Origin: an uncultured Prevotellaceae bacterium
GTDB taxonomy: Bacteria > Bacteroidota > Bacteroidia > Bacteroidales > Bacteroidaceae
Assembly (NCBI GenBank): GCA_905202115.1
Contig: CAJKQZ010000152.1
Location: forward strand, 1-5,955
Length of the DNA: 5,955 nt
Direction of reading: 5' to 3'
The position numbers and the translations under genes are program-made. The notes below the pieces were generated by a model that saw only the letters and a program-made list of their open reading frames with translations, made no database searches and was not told the origin of the DNA. This document shows, one piece after another, positions 1 through 5,955 of the stretch. The number at the start of each line of letters is the position of its first letter. Position 1 is the first letter of the stretch.

Positions 1-106
1 TATCTCAGAGATAATTCAAAATATGTCTGAGATAATTTTTTCTACAAGCGGGAAGCGTTTTTCCTCGTGCCGGCGGGAGGTTCGGACACCTGACAAAATG
101 TCATGT
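1..106 (+). repeat. Palindromic intergenic repeat, copy A (left arm of long inverted repeat)
   Basis: This stretch is repeated in reverse complement at 3491-3596; aligned by eye without gaps, 97 of 106 positions agree. Positions 1-52 and 69-106 are identical and all nine differences fall in the core 53-68. It contains the perfect dyad TATCTCAGAGATA (1-13), the related 13-mer TATGTCTGAGATA (22-34, exactly 21 bp further on), and the hairpin-forming TGACAAAATGTCA (91-103). The copy begins with a dyad at base 1, so the element probably continues upstream of the window, perhaps as a mirror half like that seen at 3491-3671. It lies 3' of the leftward PAP2 gene. No open reading frame within it looks real. 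The repeat is seen directly; calling it a MITE/REP-like element is inference. Confidence 0.85.
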
Positions 107-162
107 TCCGAAAAGTCCATTTCTGGCTGCGGCGTGCAGAGCCAAAACATATATGAGGAAAT

Positions 163-993
163 TCAAAATACATCTAATGTTATGGTACAGTTCAAGCCCT
201 TACTGTTTTCTGACACATAGGGTGATATGTACATGTTTTTAATGTATCTTTTATGAAAGAATGTTTTAGAAATCACAGGATACAACCAATATGCCGCCTG
301 CACGCTAAGTATCCCGATTCCGGCACCGGCAATCACATCCGTCAGCCAATGACGGTTGTTATACATACGGAAGAAACCTGTTCCTGCCGCAACTGCATAT
401 CCTGCCACACCAATCCACGGAGAGACGTCCCTGTATTCTCTGCGCAACAGTTCCGCTCCCATGAACGCTGTGGCTGTATGTCCGGAGGGGAACGAGTTTC
501 TGGCACTTCCGTCGGGCCGTTCCACTTTAGTAACATTCTTCATCGTATATACAGCCGCCCCCATTAAAGTACACGCAGTTCCGAGAATAACAGTCATATC
601 GCCATAACCATGTTTCCCTTTTATGCCACACAGTTTCAGTCCATACACAGCTGCAATCGGAGCATACTGGGAAAAATCATCGATTGTAAATTTACGGTCG
701 ATATTCTCCTGCAGTTCTTCTCTAATCTCCCTGTTCTGATATTTCAGCCAATCGCTTTCCAATCCTATCACACCCACACCTATAAGAGTGCAGGGAACAA
801 TCAATTGCAAAGGCTTGAAACCATAAAGCCCCGAACGCACCGTATCCGAATCGGAAACAACATGGTTTCCGCTGAAAACAGAATCCGTCTGAGCCATACC
901 GGCAACAGATTCAAGTATGATGATACATAAAGCAAGAACTCTCGGAATTTTATCCGGTTTTATATTTAAACTCTTTTTCAACAGCCGCGCCAT
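163..993 (-). CDS. PAP2-family membrane phosphatase (lipid phosphate phosphatase)
   Basis: This is a type 2 phosphatidic acid phosphatase (PAP2) family enzyme, which removes phosphate from lipid phosphates at the periplasmic face of a membrane. In the longest reading (313 aa from 1104) all three catalytic motifs are present: K189-x6-R196-P197, PSGH at 206-209, and R246-x5-H252-x3-D256. The first residue of motif 3, usually Ser, is Phe. Hydrophobic segments surround them (about 100-115, 170-187, 230-245, 257-276). I start at Met38 (base 993) because the protein then begins with a basic n-region, a hydrophobic stretch and a plausible signal-peptidase site near AGMAQ. That start leaves a 37-nt gap after the receptor stop. 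Starts at 1044 and 1104 would overlap the receptor by 14 or 74 nt, and neither shows a ribosome site. It is probably cotranscribed with the receptor. Lipid A, undecaprenyl pyrophosphate and other lipid phosphates are all possible substrates; the sequence does not decide. Confidence 0.9.
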   Translation of the reverse strand: MARLLKKSLNIKPDKIPRVLALCIIILESVAGMAQTDSVFSGNHVVSDSDTVRSGLYGFKPLQLIVPCTLIGVGVIGLESDWLKYQNREIREELQENIDRKFTIDDFSQYAPIAAVYGLKLCGIKGKHGYGDMTVILGTACTLMGAAVYTMKNVTKVERPDGSARNSFPSGHTATAFMGAELLRREYRDVSPWIGVAGYAVAAGTGFFRMYNNRHWLTDVIAGAGIGILSVQAAYWLYPVISKTFFHKRYIKNMYISPYVSENSKGLNCTITLDVF

Positions 994-1030
994 TATGGCA
1001 AAAACATGCCTGAATCCTGAAAAATGATTC

Positions 1031-3400
1031 CTACAGCCCTTCATCGTATTCCAATTTTGCATTATGTTTCTTGCCTCTGCTTCCTCCGAACTGCCATGAA
1101 ACACCTATATAGAAGATACGCGGATTACGACGTTTCTCTACTTTCTGTTTCAGTTCCGGAGTATCGAGCGTATAAGATTTACGATAGGTATCGAACAAAT
1201 CCGTTACTGAAGCGATGACAGAAAAATCAATCGCCGGTATATCAAATTTCATCCCAAGATTTATACACACGTCGGCATCGCGGCGGCCTTGCGGAACAAG
1301 TGTCGCCGAACGGTATCGGGCATTGAGCTGAACCATATAACGGCTGAAAGGTCTTAAATTGGCATTCAACAATGCGCTCCAGGAAAATGTATCTCTGTTC
1401 TTTCCGAATCCTAACTTGGAAGCATCTATCTGATTGTAGTATCCGTTCATGTTCAGATTAAAGTCAAAACAGCGCACCACAGGAAAATTCCATATCAACT
1501 CTATTCCGGCATTCCTACTGGATTGAAGATTTTCTTTAGTCGTGAGTAACACTCCGGAATCTATATAGCGCGAAACTTCCGAAATCCGGTCGATGATGTA
1601 CCGATAATACAAAGAACTCATTAATGAACTCCCGTTTGCTGTACGCCACAGCCAGCCCATTTCGAAAGAATGTATCTTTTCCGGCTTCAAATCAGGATTC
1701 CCCGCTTCAAGACTAAGAGGATTTATTTGCTCGGCAAAGGGATTCATATCACTTCCGGCGGGACGATTCACGCGCAGGCTGTAATTCAGCATCAATTCCT
1801 GACCTGTACCCACAGGCCGCGAGAAATGCAGCGTAGGATACAGGTTGGCGTAACTTTGTTCAAGGCTTTGTTTTTGTGAAACAAGTTTATTATGGACAAC
1901 GGCATATTCGCCGCGCAATCCTGCCTGCACATTCCAACGGCCTACCGTCATTTCCAATGCGGCGTAAAGAGAATTAAGAGTAAGATAATGCGCGAAATCG
2001 CTGCTGCGTTCCGCATTGGGAATAAAATCAGTACCGTCCCAGTCTGTAACATGATAATTCTGTTCGGCTCTTAGGTGCTCCAGTTCATAACCCGACGTAA
2101 GTCTGATTCGGTCTGTAAACCGTTGCCGGCTATAAAGCCTTAATATATGCAGGTAATTGGCATCCCATACAGATTCATTGTTTTTATCATACTCTTTCAT
2201 TTTCAAAGTTGAGTAATGATTCATCTCGTCTTCCGACTCCGAGGAACATGTATAATCTACGCCCCACTCGTTTTCCTTACCATAGCGGCAAGAATACTTA
2301 AAAGCGGCTTCCCACATATTCTCTTCGGCCAAAGCCGAACGATCTCGTAGATAAGATTCGGACAGTTCCCCATCCGTAACCGATACCACCCGCTCGTCGC
2401 GCTTAAAACGGCGGCGATTATAACTTCCTGCCACTTCCAGTTTGTCACGGCCGGTTAGCGAAACATCCATGCCGATACGGAAAGTATGAGACACAGGACG
2501 ACCAAGTCCGTAAGTATTCTGGTCGATAACATCCGCCGGAGAGACACGATGATCTATGATACTGCGGTCATAACGGTCGCGGCGGAAAGTGTATCCGCCG
2601 AAAACATTAAATTTATTCATACCGTAATTCAGATTTACGCCTGCGTTTTGCCGCCCGCTACTTCCCATGTTGGCGTTGACTGTTCCGTTCGCGCCTTGTT
2701 TCGCGTCTTTCTTCAATACAATGTTTATTATGCCGCTCATACCGTCCGGCTTGTACTCAGCCGAAGGGTTCGTAATGACTTCTATACTCTCTATATTACT
2801 CGCCGAAAGCTGACTTAACGCTTCTCCCTGCGTTCTTGCGCTCATCATGGCAGACGGTTTTCCATTTATCATAATTGCGACATTACTGTTTCCGCGCAAA
2901 CTTACACGGCCATCCATATCAACATCGACAGAGGGTACGTTCTGCAACAGGTCGCCGGCCGAACCGGACGAACTCATCAAATCCTGACCTACATTGAATA
3001 CCTTGCGGTCGAGCTTTGCCACAAATGTCGATTTCCGACCTTTCACCACAACCCCTGCGAGTCGTTTTCCCTCCGACATAAACAATACGCCTACATTTAC
3101 AATCCGCCCCTTTTCCAATATAAACAAATCGGAACGCACCGGATCACATCCCACATAGCTCCCCTCTATATAGTATTTCCCTGCAGGAAGTCCGTCAAAA
3201 CGGAATACACCCGCACTGTCTGTCATGCAGCCGGTCCTGAATTTTCCCGTCTCTGCCTCGTGCAAGGCAACAGTGGCAAACTCCACAGGCATACCCGTCG
3301 CTTTCGCTTTCAACATTCCGGTCACAACGCCTTCGGTCTGTGCGGTTACCGGCATTATCCACGACAGTGAAACCGCCATAATCAAAAACATTTTTTTCAT
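1031..3400 (-). CDS. TonB-dependent-type outer-membrane receptor (regulatory-like domain, plug, beta-barrel)
   Basis: This 789-aa outer-membrane protein probably imports or binds a ligand with TonB energy. Residues 1-20 are a signal peptide (MKK start, hydrophobic core, cleavage near VTA-Q). Residues about 24-108 resemble the carboxypeptidase-regulatory-like beta-sandwich common on Bacteroidota receptors. Residues about 115-232 form the plug, with LLQNVPSVDVD, SLRGNSNVAIMINGKP and the plug-end pattern NPSAEYKPDGMSGIINIVLK. The remainder is a barrel of the outer-membrane beta-barrel family type, with the hallmark GNPDLKPEKIHSFEMGW at 567-583. A last aromatic strand (761-771, RIFYIGVSWQF) is followed by an 18-residue tail. 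It is shorter than SusC proteins and no SusD neighbour is visible, so it is not a typical polysaccharide-utilization receptor. The start at 3400 gives the signal peptide; an ATG at 3410 is out of frame. No TonB box was identified with confidence, and the ligand is unknown (siderophore, metal, peptide and others remain possible). Confidence 0.9.
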   Translation of the reverse strand: MKKMFLIMAVSLSWIMPVTAQTEGVVTGMLKAKATGMPVEFATVALHEAETGKFRTGCMTDSAGVFRFDGLPAGKYYIEGSYVGCDPVRSDLFILEKGRIVNVGVLFMSEGKRLAGVVVKGRKSTFVAKLDRKVFNVGQDLMSSSGSAGDLLQNVPSVDVDMDGRVSLRGNSNVAIMINGKPSAMMSARTQGEALSQLSASNIESIEVITNPSAEYKPDGMSGIINIVLKKDAKQGANGTVNANMGSSGRQNAGVNLNYGMNKFNVFGGYTFRRDRYDRSIIDHRVSPADVIDQNTYGLGRPVSHTFRIGMDVSLTGRDKLEVAGSYNRRRFKRDERVVSVTDGELSESYLRDRSALAEENMWEAAFKYSCRYGKENEWGVDYTCSSESEDEMNHYSTLKMKEYDKNNESVWDANYLHILRLYSRQRFTDRIRLTSGYELEHLRAEQNYHVTDWDGTDFIPNAERSSDFAHYLTLNSLYAALEMTVGRWNVQAGLRGEYAVVHNKLVSQKQSLEQSYANLYPTLHFSRPVGTGQELMLNYSLRVNRPAGSDMNPFAEQINPLSLEAGNPDLKPEKIHSFEMGWLWRTANGSSLMSSLYYRYIIDRISEVSRYIDSGVLLTTKENLQSSRNAGIELIWNFPVVRCFDFNLNMNGYYNQIDASKLGFGKNRDTFSWSALLNANLRPFSRYMVQLNARYRSATLVPQGRRDADVCINLGMKFDIPAIDFSVIASVTDLFDTYRKSYTLDTPELKQKVEKRRNPRIFYIGVSWQFGGSRGKKHNAKLEYDEGL

Positions 3401-3431
3401 GCTCTTTCATTAATCAGATTAAATCCTGGCA

Positions 3432-3439
3432 CAAAAATA
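3432..3439 (-). promoter_or_regulatory. Candidate -7 promoter element of the receptor-phosphatase operon
   Basis: On the minus strand this reads TATTTTTG, matching the Bacteroidetes -7 consensus TAnnTTTG. It would place transcription start about 25-30 nt upstream of the receptor ATG. I find no TTTG at the expected -33 position; an AT-rich stretch lies there instead. This would fit a promoter that depends on an activator, though that is inference. Repeat copy B begins about 50 bp further upstream. Confidence 0.4.
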
Positions 3440-3490
3440 GAAGGCGATTTTGCAGGAATTTTGAATTACGCACCACCGGTTGAACTAAAT

Positions 3491-3596
3491 ACATGACATT
3501 TTGTCAGGTGTCCGAACCTCCCGCCGGCAAAGAAGAAAATACTCCCCGCTTGTAGAAAAAATTATCTCAGACATATTTTGAATTATCTCTGAGATA
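3491..3596 (-). repeat. Palindromic intergenic repeat, copy B (right arm of long inverted repeat)
   Basis: This is the reverse complement of copy A; position p of copy A corresponds to 3597-p. It contains TGACATTTTGTCA at 3494-3506, the 13-mer TATCTCAGACATA at 3563-3575 and the perfect dyad TATCTCTGAGATA at 3584-3596. The distance from the 13-mer to the TGACA hairpin is 69 bp, the same as in copy A. It sits just upstream of the leftward operon promoter and abuts half-unit C head to head. Confidence 0.85.
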
Positions 3597-3623
3597 TTTT
3601 AAAATATGTCTGAGATAATTTTT
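3557..3623. repeat. Near-perfect 67-bp palindrome of three 13-bp dyads phased at 21 bp
   Basis: The palindrome is centred on base 3590. Its outer arms (23 bp each, at 3557-3580 and 3601-3623) are perfect reverse complements, and the inner part has about two mismatches per arm. Three related 13-mers begin at 3563, 3584 and 3605, exactly 21 bp apart: TATCTCAGACATA, TATCTCTGAGATA and TATGTCTGAGATA. The 21-bp period puts all three on the same face of the helix. This would suit cooperative protein binding, but it may equally be an internal structure of a transposable repeat. Confidence 0.85.
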
Positions 3624-3674
3624 CGGGCGCTTTTTGCCAGCATGAAAAAAACGACCTGACAAAATGTCAGGCGG
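3597..3674 (+). repeat. Palindromic intergenic repeat, half-unit C (shorter variant)
   Basis: This half-unit has the same plan as copy A in the same orientation: TATGTCTGAGATA at 3605-3617, then the hairpin CCTGACAAAATGTCAGG at 3655-3671. The spacing between them is 54 rather than 69 bp, and the intervening sequence is unrelated to that of copies A and B. With copy B it forms a composite of about 178 bp (3494-3671) whose ends are inverted repeats. No target-site duplication is evident flanking it. Confidence 0.75.
3645..3671 (-). terminator. Terminator-like hairpin with T-run, leftward
   Basis: Read on the minus strand, a 7-bp stem (CCTGACA / TGTCAGG, 3-nt loop) is followed after three bases by seven T residues (3651-3645). 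This has the shape of an intrinsic terminator for leftward transcripts. No leftward gene lies immediately upstream, so it may only insulate the divergent units or be a by-product of the repeat's end palindrome. Confidence 0.3.
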
Positions 3675-3706
3675 GCAAAAAAAAGTCTGTTTCCACTTCA
3701 ATGATT

Positions 3707-3763
3707 GTATGCCTTCAATTAATACGGTCGAGGATACCACCCCCTCGCATAAACAAGGCATAC
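3707..3763. repeat. Nested inverted repeat in the divergent intergenic region
   Basis: The perfect 9-bp arms GTATGCCTT (3707-3715) and AAGGCATAC (3755-3763) enclose a second inverted repeat, CGAGG (3729-3733) with CCTCG (3743-3747). The structure lies upstream of the candidate response-regulator promoter. It could be a regulator-binding dyad or a folded RNA if a longer transcript covers it. It is not related to the repeat family next to it. Confidence 0.5.
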
Positions 3764-3844
3764 GAACCGAATAGAATACCAGCAAACGGGACAATGAACA
3801 GGGGCAAAATAGAGAGCATTCAGATTATCTACAAAATTAAGCCG

Positions 3845-3852
3845 TATATTTG
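3845..3852 (+). promoter_or_regulatory. Candidate -7 promoter element of the two-component operon
   Basis: TATATTTG matches the Bacteroidetes -7 consensus TAnnTTTG and would give a leader of about 85 nt before the response-regulator ATG. No convincing TTTG is seen at the -33 position. The response regulator has no clear Shine-Dalgarno; its ATG is preceded by an A/T-rich stretch, as is common in this phylum. Confidence 0.35.
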
Positions 3853-3945
3853 CTCGCATATAAACCTGCAGCCAATGAGAAAAGACATTAATCAACCTTG
3901 CGGCGCAAACCTGAACAAAAATTCCACATTGTAAAATTATAAGTC

Positions 3946-4632
3946 ATGAAGCTACTGATAATAGAAGACGAGCAGCTGTTATCCGACAGCATCGTGAGTT
4001 ATCTCGGCAGAGAAGACTATCTCTGCGAGCAGGCGTTCACGTTCAGAGAAGCGATGAAACGTGTAGGCGTGTATGAATACGACTGTATCCTGCTCGACCT
4101 AATGTTGCCCGGCGGAAACGGACTCGACATTCTGCACCGTATCAAACAGCGCACACCGCAGACAGGGGTGATAATCGTTTCGGCAAAGGATTCTCTTGAC
4201 GACAAGGTTGCCGGACTGAAAGTCGGAGCAGACGACTATATAGCCAAGCCTTTCCACCTGTCGGAATTGAGCATGCGCATATTCGCCCTGCTACGCCGCA
4301 AGAACTTCACCGCAACCAACACGCTGCAAAGCGGAATGGTGGCAATCGACCTGTTAGGCAAGAAAGCAATGGCCGGAAACACAACGCTCGACCTCACGAA
4401 GTCGGAATACGAACTGTTGCTGTTCCTTATCGAGAACCGCCGCCGCGTGGTCTCCAAAAGCGCAATGGCCGAACACCTGAGCGGTGACATGGCTGATATG
4501 CTCGACGATTTCAATTTTGTTTATGCGCATATCAAGAACCTGAAATCAAAATTGACAGAAGCGGGTGTAACAGACTGCATAAAGACCTATTACGGAACCG
4601 GATACAAATGGACACTGGAAAATGAAGAATAG
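3946..4632 (+). CDS. OmpR-family response regulator
   Basis: This is a 228-aa DNA-binding response regulator of a two-component system. The N-terminal receiver domain (about 1-118) has the acidic pocket E7/D8, the phospho-acceptor D51 within LLDLMLPGGNG, S79 in the switch position, and K101-P102. The C-terminal winged-helix domain (about 130-225) is of the OmpR/PhoB type, with LTKSEYELLLFLIENRRRVVS, a recognition-helix region ending in VYAHIKNLKSKL, and the wing motif YYGTGYKW. The length is normal for the family. Its gene overlaps the kinase gene by 11 nt, so the two are surely one operon. Transcription diverges from the receptor-phosphatase operon, which is the most likely regulatory target (inference from position). 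All receiver residues needed for phosphorylation are intact. Confidence 0.95.
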   Translation: MKLLIIEDEQLLSDSIVSYLGREDYLCEQAFTFREAMKRVGVYEYDCILLDLMLPGGNGLDILHRIKQRTPQTGVIIVSAKDSLDDKVAGLKVGADDYIAKPFHLSELSMRIFALLRRKNFTATNTLQSGMVAIDLLGKKAMAGNTTLDLTKSEYELLLFLIENRRRVVSKSAMAEHLSGDMADMLDDFNFVYAHIKNLKSKLTEAGVTDCIKTYYGTGYKWTLENEE

Positions 4633-5719
4633 AAAATCAACAAGAATGAAAAGTCTTTTGTCTAAAACCCTCATGCAATTCGCCTGCTGCACCGCCGTAT
4701 GTTTCGTTCTAACGGTTCCGTTGTTCTATCTGCTTACAAAACACTTTTATGCAGAAGACATGATAGACATCATCGAAGCCGTGGAACAAGGGCAAGGAAT
4801 CCCGCCACTTGACCTCGAACAAGACATAATGGCCGGCATGATGATTCAGTTCCTGCTGATATTCCTTGCCTTCAGCCTGTCGCTGTTCATAACCATGCGA
4901 TTCGTAACAAAAAAGCTGTGGCAACCCTTTGACAACACGCTGCAAAAGGCCGAACAGTTCAATCTTGAACAAGACGACATTCCTATCTTCACGGAAACAG
5001 ACATACAGGAGTTCGCACGCCTCAACCGCTCGTTGGAACAGTTGATGAGTAAAGACAAGGAAATATACCGCATACAGAAAGAGTTCACAGAAAACGCCTC
5101 GCACGAACTGCAGACACCGCTTGCCGTAGTCCGCAGCAAACTCGACCTGTTAATGCAGGAAGATCTTACCGAAAGCCAAACGCGCCTTGTTTCCGAACTC
5201 TACGAACTCACCATACGCATGGGACATTTGAACCGCAACCTTCTCCTGTTGGCAAAAATAGAAAACGCACAATACACCGTTACGGAAGAAGTCGATATCG
5301 CCGCCTTTCTTTCAGATTCATTGCCGCTTTATGACACGTTGCAAAACGGAACAGCCCTGCATGTAGATGACCGCCGTACCGACCGTAATAAAAAACTCCG
5401 CGCCAATCCCGTTCTGTTCGACTGTTTACTGAAAAATCTAATTGTTAATGCCATACGGCATTCTACATCCTACGATAAAGTGCGGATACTTTTAGAAGAC
5501 GGCCGACTTACAGTCTGCAATGCTTCCGCCAGCCGTAAACCTCTTGACGCCGGAACGCTGTTTTGCCGCTTCCGTTCAGGCGAAGTACGACAGAAAGGCA
5601 ATGGTCTGGGACTTGCAATCGTCAAAGCAATCTGCAACTTCCACAACTGGGCCGTGGAATACAGATTCGAAGCAGGGTTTCATAAATTCATTGTTGACTT
5701 TCGCTCCAAGCAGCCATAA
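4622..5719 (+). CDS. HAMP-type sensor histidine kinase
   Basis: This 365-aa inner-membrane kinase is the partner of the upstream response regulator. It has a first membrane segment (about 17-38), a short periplasmic loop (about 39-71), a second membrane segment (about 72-92), and a linker in the HAMP position (about 92-145). The HisKA dimerization domain follows, with ENASHELQTPLAVV and phospho-accepting H161. The ATPase domain has an N-box (KNLIVNAIRH, N272 and N276), an F-box-like LFCRF (313-317) and a clear G2 box (GNGLGLAIV, 326-334). The usual G1 box DxGxG is not recognisable; the corresponding strand reads LTVCNASAS (296-304). The loop is acidic and carries E52-x-x-E55. The ATG at 4622 overlaps the regulator stop; Met9 (4646, MKSLLSK) is an alternative 13 nt past that stop. 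The signal sensed is unknown. Confidence 0.93.
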   Translation: MKNRKSTRMKSLLSKTLMQFACCTAVCFVLTVPLFYLLTKHFYAEDMIDIIEAVEQGQGIPPLDLEQDIMAGMMIQFLLIFLAFSLSLFITMRFVTKKLWQPFDNTLQKAEQFNLEQDDIPIFTETDIQEFARLNRSLEQLMSKDKEIYRIQKEFTENASHELQTPLAVVRSKLDLLMQEDLTESQTRLVSELYELTIRMGHLNRNLLLLAKIENAQYTVTEEVDIAAFLSDSLPLYDTLQNGTALHVDDRRTDRNKKLRANPVLFDCLLKNLIVNAIRHSTSYDKVRILLEDGRLTVCNASASRKPLDAGTLFCRFRSGEVRQKGNGLGLAIVKAICNFHNWAVEYRFEAGFHKFIVDFRSKQP

Positions 5720-5940
5720 AATCGGCTTATGCAAAAGATTCACGCAGTTCTTTTCAATTATAATAAGCAGCTAATTTATGAGCTCGGCAGAAAGTCGGAA
5801 CCAAATTTTCCGGCCAAATACTTTCAGACAGGAAGAAACGTTTCCTACAAAATCCTCAATGCTTTGCCGCAGAAGTTTGCAGACAAAAACGGTCAGCGGC
5901 CAAGCAATTGAAAATCAGCACATGTATATGTAGCAAAAAA
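5720..5940. other. Intergenic stretch after the kinase, no gene supported
   Basis: A 60-codon reading frame (5729-5911, plus) has no ribosome site and no recognisable family features, and I do not call it. A weak stem of seven pairs including one wobble (5794-5800 with 5808-5814) could help to end the operon, but no T-run follows it. No clear intrinsic terminator is visible. Confidence 0.5.
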
Positions 5941-5953
5941 TATGTCTGAGATA
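5941..5953 (+). repeat. Repeat family 13-mer, copy D (truncated by window end)
   Basis: TATGTCTGAGATA is identical to the 13-mers at 22-34 and 3605-3617 and is preceded by an A-run, as in those copies. The bases 21 bp upstream are a different imperfect palindrome (5920-5931), so the phased dyad partner is absent on that side. The rest of the unit would lie beyond the window. Confidence 0.6.
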
Positions 5954-5955
5954 TT

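Noticed and set aside
1..106. CRISPR array or integron attC site
   Set aside because: There are no evenly spaced direct repeats with unique spacers and no cassette or integrase context; the copies are inverted and palindromic.
1031..3400. SusC-type polysaccharide-utilization receptor
   Set aside because: The protein is too short, there is no SusD or glycoside hydrolase neighbour, and the barrel motifs fit another outer-membrane barrel family.
3195..3410. 71-codon frame starting at the ATG 10 nt upstream of the receptor start
   Set aside because: It is a shifted frame within the receptor gene; the 3400 start gives a proper signal peptide and domains.
3491..3674. Repeats as the response regulator's dedicated binding sites
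   Set aside because: Copies also lie after the PAP2 gene and after the kinase, away from the promoters seen here, so a dispersed repeat is more likely; kept only as an alternative.
3701..3934. 77-codon reading frame ahead of the response regulator
   Set aside because: It covers the nested inverted repeat and candidate promoter, its product is low-complexity-like and unrecognisable, and chance is the simpler explanation.
5729..5911. 60-codon reading frame after the kinase
   Set aside because: No ribosome site, no recognisable family features and no support beyond the absence of stops.

Overview
The window looks like a piece of a Bacteroidota chromosome, most likely order Bacteroidales; the genus cannot be fixed from the sequence alone. 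The grounds are an outer-membrane barrel receptor of the carboxypeptidase-regulatory/plug/barrel type, AT-rich translation starts without a clear Shine-Dalgarno, and candidate promoter elements matching the Bacteroidetes -7 consensus TAnnTTTG.

Layout: four confident genes form two divergent units around a 545-bp intergenic region (3401-3945). Leftward (minus strand) are a 789-residue TonB-dependent-type outer-membrane receptor (1031-3400) and, just after it, a PAP2-family lipid phosphatase (163-993, with possible longer starts). Rightward (plus strand) are an OmpR-family response regulator (3946-4632) and a HAMP-type sensor histidine kinase (4622-5719) overlapping by 11 nt. The 236 bp after the kinase hold no gene I can support.

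Functional reading (inference): the divergent placement suggests that the two-component system controls the receptor-phosphatase operon, giving a small envelope-sensing and envelope-remodelling module. The kinase has only a short, acidic periplasmic loop containing an ExxE motif, reminiscent of cation or antimicrobial-peptide sensors of the PmrB type. A PAP2 enzyme acting on lipid A or polyprenyl phosphates would be a sensible output. The substrate of the receptor and of the phosphatase cannot be read from the sequence.

The most unusual structure is a family of palindromic intergenic repeats. A 106-bp copy at 1-106 recurs inverted at 3491-3596 (97 of 106 positions match by my hand alignment), so the receptor-phosphatase operon lies exactly between long inverted repeats. 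At 3494-3671 two half-units meet head to head, making a roughly 178-bp element with inverted-repeat ends (TGACATTTTGTCAGG / CCTGACAAAATGTCA) and a near-perfect central palindrome. That palindrome is built from three 13-bp dyads spaced exactly 21 bp apart, about two helical turns. A further copy of the 13-mer begins at 5941 and runs off the window end. This looks like a MITE/REP-type element family, although an operator array or an inversion substrate is not excluded.
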